64,000 bases of DNA from Taibaiella koreensis (lineage in GTDB: Bacteria > Bacteroidota > Bacteroidia > Chitinophagales > Chitinophagaceae): the NCBI RefSeq assembly GCF_003545715.1, contig NZ_QVNU01000004.1, positions 372,001 to 436,000 of the forward strand. Direction: 5' to 3'. Below, one piece after another: positions 59,901 through 64,000 of the stretch (the first letter of the stretch is position 1; every line of letters starts with the position of its first letter). Both the position numbers and the translations under genes were made by a program. The notes below the pieces were generated by a model. The model was not told where the DNA came from, ran no database searches, and worked only from the letters and a program-made list of their open reading frames with translations.

Positions 59901-61390
59901 GCTGGAACAACAATTACAAGCTGGCCACCTGCCTCAATCTGCTCACCGGTGGTAAGATCACTTACGATTATGATAGCCGCGGCGACCTTGCCGCTACCAC
60001 CTACGACCAAAAAGCGCCGGAATACAAAACAGCCGATGATGCCGGTAATGTATTCCGTACGGCACAGCAACAGGATCGCGTATATGGCGCTAATGGCAAG
60101 CTCCTGCGCGACAACGAATGGCACTACCGTTACGATGCCCTGGGCCGGCTGATACTGAAGAGCAAGCGGAACGTCAACGATATGCCGTCAGGCAATATGG
60201 ATCAGGCATTGTCAGCATCGCAGCAATGGGCATGGACCACCACCGATGCTGCCGGACCGGCAGGAGCTGATCCCGGTACACTAAGCCAGCTGCCCGATAC
60301 CGCGCCGGACACACCGGAATGGCAGCAGGACGATTGGTTGTATACCTGGTACCCCGACGGCATGCTGCAGGCAGTGAAAGATCCGCGGGGCCGGGAAACC
60401 CGCTTTGAATATGATGCCCTGGGCCGGCGTACTGCCAAGATCAGGGACCAGCGTATCCGTCGCTATCTGTGGCAGGGCAACCAACTGCTGCATGAATGGG
60501 AATATGACCTGTCTGAGCGACCGCAACTGGTAGTCGACAGCACAGGCAAGCTGGGCCCGGACCGCTCGGAGCCGGTTGGCACAGACCTGATTACCTGGAT
60601 CTATGAAGGGGACAGCCTCACACCGGTAGCCCGGCTGGCCGGCGGCCAACGCCATTCGATCGTAAGTGACTACCTGGGTGTACCGGTAATGGCCTTCGAC
60701 GAAAAGGGGCGTAAAGTATGGGCCTGCACACTGGACAGCTATGGCTGTATCCGTACCCTGTACGGCGAGCGCAGCTTCATTCCCTTCCGTTACCAGGGTC
60801 AGTACGAGGATGAGGAGACGGGCTTATACTACAACCGCTTCCGCTATTACGACTGCCATACGGGTACTTACATCAGTCCCGATCCGATAGGGCTTGCCGG
60901 CAACAACCCTACATTCTATAGCTATACCCACGATCCCAATATTTTTTTCGATCCCTTTGGTCTTACGACCTTCCAGAAGCGCCTGGGCGATTATGGTGAA
61001 AACTGGGCCAAACAGCAGCTCAGCAACAACGGAAAATACAAGCAGGTATTTCATGTGCAAAATGCCTCCAATAATGGAATTGATTTGGTAGGTTTGCGGC
61101 ACGATGGCAAGTTCGACATCTTCGAAGTGAAGACCAATATGTCGGGCGAAGTAGGCAAGCTTTCCCCAAGGCAGGCCGATCCGGCAGCCTTTACGCGGGA
61201 TGTGTTGGGTCCCAATAAGGCCGGCAATGGCAGCTACGGCATTTCGCCGCAGATGGCCAACCGGATAAAGAACAACATCGGCGAATACAGGCTTATCGAT
61301 GTATGGGTGCAACGCGGCGAAAAAGGCCGTTGGTACGTAGAGAAAGCTATGGTGTCGGACTGGACCGAGATCGGCAAACTTTATCAATAA
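56912..61390 (+). CDS. PAAR-Rhs protein with C-terminal PD-(D/E)XK-like nuclease toxin
   Basis: The 1492-residue protein has an N-terminal region with PAAR-like features (~80-165: GGSIYVHGRHKATTTTSVMG, EVYWGSTTVLAQGSEL). A large YD-repeat Rhs shell follows (e.g. DIAGKALRFEYNSQNHIISR). It ends in the core motif YISPDPIGLAGNNPTFYSYT ... FFDPFGL near residue 1350. The last 141 residues are the toxin: NASNNGIDLVGL (D), FDIFEVK (E-x-K) and LSPRQ, the order expected for a PD-(D/E)XK nuclease. ATG 56912 with an upstream GAAGAAG is chosen over 56846/56885. It probably acts as a DNase in target cells. The immunity candidate follows by 15 bp. Confidence 0.87.
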   Translation: MENVKLIKAAKPVMTNNARQHVSKHFDIVLAIDFHWTTIPLPPSFGFIPLPLPHLFIGMVFDPMDYLHFDIPIPSFLQEKIGAKSIPLGGSIYVHGRHKATTTTSVMGVLLPFRHISSIPGIYFIVNIPGSPHEGEVYWGSTTVLAQGSELSGSDPQQVLTCWCPPMGLKMLPTMPNKIKKNPLSYFAFYNDILSMYVQINTGGPVLVGGTFAPHNYTMTEMLMRFAGMALIKGLGKLAGALGKQALKGVNKLLQKAFGLTNPLSKRLCAFGLEPVNFVTGAMFFEWIDFELPGGTALKWGNIWRSDKPYTGMMGNGVYNSYDLYIIPDEEAGIAGFNHPKENMVMPLPYIKAGAMPYYDRSQRVWMERPDEQTWIITLDQDVYTYLRHAGTDGDIYRIHSIHYAEGTQLAFSYHRGSSLLATIKDNTGRALELECDEQQTHIVQVFYRYQTLRKLMVRYDYDEHNNLVRVTDIAGKALRFEYNSQNHIISRTNRNGISYCWTYDQEGRVIHTHGPEGYQEGRLNYFPELGYNEVHYNDGRVLSYHYDENDLLYKEVDAMGGETFYAYTRFNERRMVASPEGRLVGYDYDEQGNISVYHTPEGEQYQYAYDVMNRLIMRSEPSGLTESWTYEGLRKTQQVTKDGRIVRYHYDEATGLPAYCIDDKGRSLHWQYNGLRQTISETDGSGAGRSWQYDAYGRMMVFRPAPQQELRWRRDAMGRITHYKGPGQDEVVFAYDAYELPVYAADSKEEWQLEYTPMGNVRRQTRSSKTNARHTQELAFSYDNYEQLQSVTNEKGDRHTFGRDANNQVIEETGFDGLRQEYIRDRDGQLLKTVLPEGKSIYHNYDLSGRLVYNRYDDDFWEAFKYDRSGLLESADNPHASVQLRRNAQGQVVQEQQGDHTIDYTYDAFGNLTGLKSALGADVAMSYDNLGYLTGMQAQQDGQAWTAAIGRNEQGDELDRSMTGGLQSSFVYDHEGRPISQKITQDGHTHLHRQYSWNNNYKLATCLNLLTGGKITYDYDSRGDLAATTYDQKAPEYKTADDAGNVFRTAQQQDRVYGANGKLLRDNEWHYRYDALGRLILKSKRNVNDMPSGNMDQALSASQQWAWTTTDAAGPAGADPGTLSQLPDTAPDTPEWQQDDWLYTWYPDGMLQAVKDPRGRETRFEYDALGRRTAKIRDQRIRRYLWQGNQLLHEWEYDLSERPQLVVDSTGKLGPDRSEPVGTDLITWIYEGDSLTPVARLAGGQRHSIVSDYLGVPVMAFDEKGRKVWACTLDSYGCIRTLYGERSFIPFRYQGQYEDEETGLYYNRFRYYDCHTGTYISPDPIGLAGNNPTFYSYTHDPNIFFDPFGLTTFQKRLGDYGENWAKQQLSNNGKYKQVFHVQNASNNGIDLVGLRHDGKFDIFEVKTNMSGEVGKLSPRQADPAAFTRDVLGPNKAGNGSYGISPQMANRIKNNIGEYRLIDVWVQRGEKGRWYVEKAMVSDWTEIGKLYQ

Positions 61391-61405
61391 ACGTAAATAT
61401 CAATA

Positions 61406-62314
61406 ATGGATCATAAGAAAGTACAGGCTTACCTCCAGGGGATATATAAACAGATTGCGGCCAATGAAGCCAGCATGACAGCCGACGATAGCTTTACCGG
61501 CTTCCTCGACACTTCACTGCAGGAGCTGGTGGCCGAAGGCAAAGCCTTATTTACCACCAGCTTTACGGAATTTGGGGAAACATTCACCACAGACTACAGC
61601 ACTACCGGCTTATTGCATTCAGCAGCTACCTTAAAGATCTATCAGGCCGTTTTATCATATCGCGATCAAAAGGATACCGCAGCCTACCAGCACCTGCTAC
61701 AGGCTTATGGCCTGATCCTGATGGTAGAGACCGCGGCCCTGAAGGACGGAGATGGCGAAGAGAGCCTGTTCAGCACCGACATAGCGCTGTCGCTGATGCT
61801 GGCCCTGACTTACTTTCCTGGCGATGCACCCGGCATAATGCGTTACCTGCTGTTTTACCTGGAAAAGAACCAGGAGCTGATGCAAGCCAAAATGTATGCC
61901 AACCGTCTCGGCAAAACCGATCTGCTGCCGCTCGCCCTGTTCCTGGCCGAAGCTGCGGGGCTGGAAGATGCATCTGCCATCAGGCCCTATTGCAGCGACA
62001 AGACCGATCCTGCTTATGCCGCTGCTATCCGGGACCTGTATACCACCGAAGAAAACCTGGTCAACCAATGGGTAGAAGACCTGGTTACCTCTCACATCGA
62101 CAACAGCAAAGATGACTGGACCTTGTCGTTCAACAACATTACCTGGCAATTCTTTCCTATCGAGATCATTGCCCTGCTGGTATTAAGGGCAAAAAAGGGA
62201 TTGGACAATAGCTTTATCAACAATCCGCTGATAGCGGAATTTCTGCCCTATATCGAAACAGGCGTTGCCGATACGGCTTTGCTGGACCATATCCGGGAGC
62301 GTGTGAAGGCCTAA
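61406..62314 (+). CDS. Cytosolic candidate immunity protein to the Rhs nuclease
   Basis: The 302-residue protein is almost wholly helical and has no signal peptide, unlike the other immunity candidates of the island, which fits a DNase that acts in the cytoplasm. The C-terminal segment (DDWTLSFNNITWQFFPIEII ... FINNPLIAEFLP) recalls DUF1911-type (PoNi) immunity proteins that partner PD-(D/E)XK toxins, but the match is weak. It lies 15 bp after the Rhs gene and ends before a terminator. Confidence 0.6.
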   Translation: MDHKKVQAYLQGIYKQIAANEASMTADDSFTGFLDTSLQELVAEGKALFTTSFTEFGETFTTDYSTTGLLHSAATLKIYQAVLSYRDQKDTAAYQHLLQAYGLILMVETAALKDGDGEESLFSTDIALSLMLALTYFPGDAPGIMRYLLFYLEKNQELMQAKMYANRLGKTDLLPLALFLAEAAGLEDASAIRPYCSDKTDPAYAAAIRDLYTTEENLVNQWVEDLVTSHIDNSKDDWTLSFNNITWQFFPIEIIALLVLRAKKGLDNSFINNPLIAEFLPYIETGVADTALLDHIRERVKA

Positions 62315-62356
62315 CCTTCAAGGGAAAACACCCTTTTCAAAATTTAAATCTTCCTT

Positions 62357-62379
62357 AAGATTCAGGTAAGCTGAATCTT
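62357..62379 (+). promoter_or_regulatory. Inverted repeat in the tssF leader
   Basis: AAGATTCAG, five bases, CTGAATCTT: a perfect 9-bp inverted repeat just upstream of GATACTTTCG, a -7-like TAnnTTTG match with one change. It may be an operator or RNA hairpin for the tssF transcript. Confidence 0.35.
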
Positions 62380-62397
62380 GATACTTTCGTAACGGAT

Positions 62398-62432
62398 ACC
62401 GGATCATCGAACTTTTTGGGTGATCCGGTTTT
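62398..62432 (+). terminator. Terminator between the immunity gene and tssF
   Basis: ACCGGATCA and TGATCCGGT form a 9-bp perfect stem (14-base loop) followed by TTTTAT. It fits a rho-independent terminator for module 3, with the tssF start 23 bp beyond. Confidence 0.65.
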
Positions 62433-62454
62433 ATATGCTAACAATCGCTACGCT

Positions 62455-64000
62455 ATGAACATTGCTATCACCAATCAATTTACCAAGGAAGCGATCAAAG
62501 CACGCATGCTGCAGCACGCGGCCAACCTGTGGGGCGTTAAGAATCCCGTAGCACTGGACCCATTTGTACGCCTGCTGATCGAGGCCTTCAGCACCGAGAT
62601 CTATCGCGCTGCTAACGAGACACAGAATATCGAAGGCCGCATCCTCGACAAGATAGCCCGTATGCTGACCCCTAACCTGCTGACGATGCCTAAAGCGGCA
62701 CATGCCGTGATGCAGGCCCAGCCGGTGGAACCCCTGCACTTGCTGCATCCTTATACGCACTTTACCTTGCAGAAGAGGATGACACATGGCTTTGGTGGTA
62801 CACTCCGCAACGAAGAAGTGCAAATAGGCTTTACGCCTGTCGACCATACCTATATCGTCAAAGGCAAGCTGATGGTTATTGCCAACAGTTACCAGTTGTT
62901 CTCGATCGACAACTCAGGCTTTAAACAACCTTTATACCGTACCGCCGAACCCTTACCCTGGGCTACCTGCTACCTGGGACTGCAGTTGCATACAGCAGTC
63001 GACAACCTTAAAGAAGTATCGCTTTATTTCGATTTCCCTTCTTACGAAAATATGACCTGGCTATACCAACTGCTGCCGCTGTGTACCATCAGCTGCCAGG
63101 GCAAGCCGGTCGAAGTGAAGGCGGGCCGGAACTATGTTCAGACCGAAGAGCTATCGCTTGAGCAGGAGATATTCCAGGATTATGACCTGATGCATAAAGT
63201 GGCAGAGGAGATCAAGAACCTGTACCAGCATAAGTTCATCACACTGGGCGACTGCCCGATAGACCGTAAGGCCGCGGGCTATCCCGAAGCCTTGCTGAGC
63301 CGCTTTGCACCCGAGCAACTATCAGCCAAAGTGCCCAAAGACCTAGTCTGGCTCGAGTTGAAGTTCCCGCCCAATTATGCCTACGATATCCTGGGTAATT
63401 GCTATGTGGCCATCAATGCTTTCCCTGCCCTCAACCGCAGCCTCATCAACAATACGTATAGCTATAAAGGCCTCAACAACATATTACCTCTTCGCACCGA
63501 GGTGCATGAACGCTTTATGACGGTGCAGCGTGTTACCGACGGCCATGGACGGCAATTCAGCGAAATTCCCTACAGCCGTTCTTCGCAGCACCAGAAAGGC
63601 TATTATTCCATTCGCCATGGCGGCGTCGAACGTTTCGACCAGCGTGCCGCGCAGGATATGGTGAATTACCTGCTGGAGCTTACCCGCGACGAGGTGGCCG
63701 CCTTTTCCTCCCTGGACCAAACCTTCATCCGTTCTTCGCTCGAAGGCCTGTCGCGACAGCTGCGCCAGATCCAGAACAAATCGGAACAGATCGATAAGTT
63801 CATCAAGCAGGCGCCCAGTTACCTGATCGTGGAGCCTTACGATCCCGAAGACAATATACAGGTGGAATATTGGGTGACCCATGGCGAAGAAGCCAACAAC
63901 ATTCGTAGCGGCACGCCCTTCCGCTGCCAGAACAGTCCCGATATCTCGGCGCAGGATATCCTGCTGCTGAGCGAAAGTACAGGCGGGCGGGAACAACTGC
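62455..64000 (+). CDS. tssF: T6SS baseplate protein TssF, 3'-truncated by the window
   Basis: The frame is open from ATG 62455 to the end of the window (515 codons). It begins MNIAITNQFTKEAIKARMLQ, and the segment LDPFVRLLIEAFSTEIYRAA is the TssF hallmark near residue 40. The C-terminal part seen so far (ELTRDEVAAFSSLDQTFIRS, SYLIVEPYDPEDNIQVEYW) also fits. TssF forms the baseplate wedges with TssG and TssK. It is the first structural T6SS gene of the window other than tube and spike genes; further core genes probably follow beyond the right edge. Confidence 0.85.
   Translation, partial: MNIAITNQFTKEAIKARMLQHAANLWGVKNPVALDPFVRLLIEAFSTEIYRAANETQNIEGRILDKIARMLTPNLLTMPKAAHAVMQAQPVEPLHLLHPYTHFTLQKRMTHGFGGTLRNEEVQIGFTPVDHTYIVKGKLMVIANSYQLFSIDNSGFKQPLYRTAEPLPWATCYLGLQLHTAVDNLKEVSLYFDFPSYENMTWLYQLLPLCTISCQGKPVEVKAGRNYVQTEELSLEQEIFQDYDLMHKVAEEIKNLYQHKFITLGDCPIDRKAAGYPEALLSRFAPEQLSAKVPKDLVWLELKFPPNYAYDILGNCYVAINAFPALNRSLINNTYSYKGLNNILPLRTEVHERFMTVQRVTDGHGRQFSEIPYSRSSQHQKGYYSIRHGGVERFDQRAAQDMVNYLLELTRDEVAAFSSLDQTFIRSSLEGLSRQLRQIQNKSEQIDKFIKQAPSYLIVEPYDPEDNIQVEYWVTHGEEANNIRSGTPFRCQNSPDISAQDILLLSESTGGREQL

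Noticed and set aside
30605-62432. Possibility that the island is a prophage
   Set aside because: Only tube and spike proteins are phage-like. There is no integrase, terminase, portal or capsid gene, and TssF and Rhs point to T6SS.

Overview
The window is about 64 kb of chromosome from a member of the Bacteroidota, probably close to Chitinophagaceae (inference). The signs are T9SS type A and type B sorting domains, a 287-residue RpoD-type sigma factor with the N-terminus usual in this phylum, promoters with a TAnnTTTG -7 box, and type VI secretion genes of the Bacteroidota class (T6SS subtype iii: TssD, VgrG, DUF4280 PAAR-like proteins, TssF). No rRNA, tRNA, CRISPR array, integrase or transposase was recognised.

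Region 1 (1-12.7 kb) is ordinary chromosome. It holds the 3' end of a trehalose-6-phosphate synthase/phosphatase fusion convergent with a GH15 glucoamylase/trehalase-type enzyme, a metallophosphoesterase, a nucleotidyltransferase-like protein, a DUF2383 stress-type protein and two small exported proteins. A dinB-dnaE translesion operon follows, behind a perfect 12-bp inverted repeat that overlaps its promoter, with related GC-rich repeats on both sides. An AraC regulator and peptide deformylase close the region.

Region 2 (12.7-30.3 kb) is mostly cell-surface and regulatory. Three large T9SS type B proteins (one with fourteen 51-residue repeats), a T9SS type A exported nuclease, a divergent RpoD-like sigma factor, a NarL-type two-component pair, a luciferase-like oxidoreductase, a PchR-like AraC regulator, a membrane-anchored LuxR protein and a DUF4199 protein lie here. 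The sigma-factor gene and one T9SS operon share a promoter architecture with identical spacing over about 130 bp.

Region 3 (30.6-64 kb) is a T6SS cargo island made of three tssD-vgrG modules. Module 1: tssD1, tssD2, vgrG1, a DUF4280-DUF3289 fusion with a lipoprotein, a lysozyme-like protein with an exported partner, a putative adaptor, and an LAS-type metallopeptidase with an exported partner. Module 2: tssD3, vgrG2, a papain-like peptidase with a lipoprotein, a second member of the adaptor family, a stand-alone DUF4280 protein, and a 984-residue putative effector with two exported partners. Module 3: tssD4, vgrG3, a TPR adaptor, and an Rhs protein ending in a PD-(D/E)XK-like nuclease followed by a cytosolic immunity candidate. 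The structural gene tssF then runs off the window. The five non-Rhs effector candidates appear to share a beta-sandwich segment. Candidate immunity proteins are exported where the toxin looks cell-wall- or envelope-active, and cytosolic where the toxin looks like a DNase. Every tssD is followed by a strong stem-loop, and three of the four have a direct repeat of TTTAACC in their promoter region.
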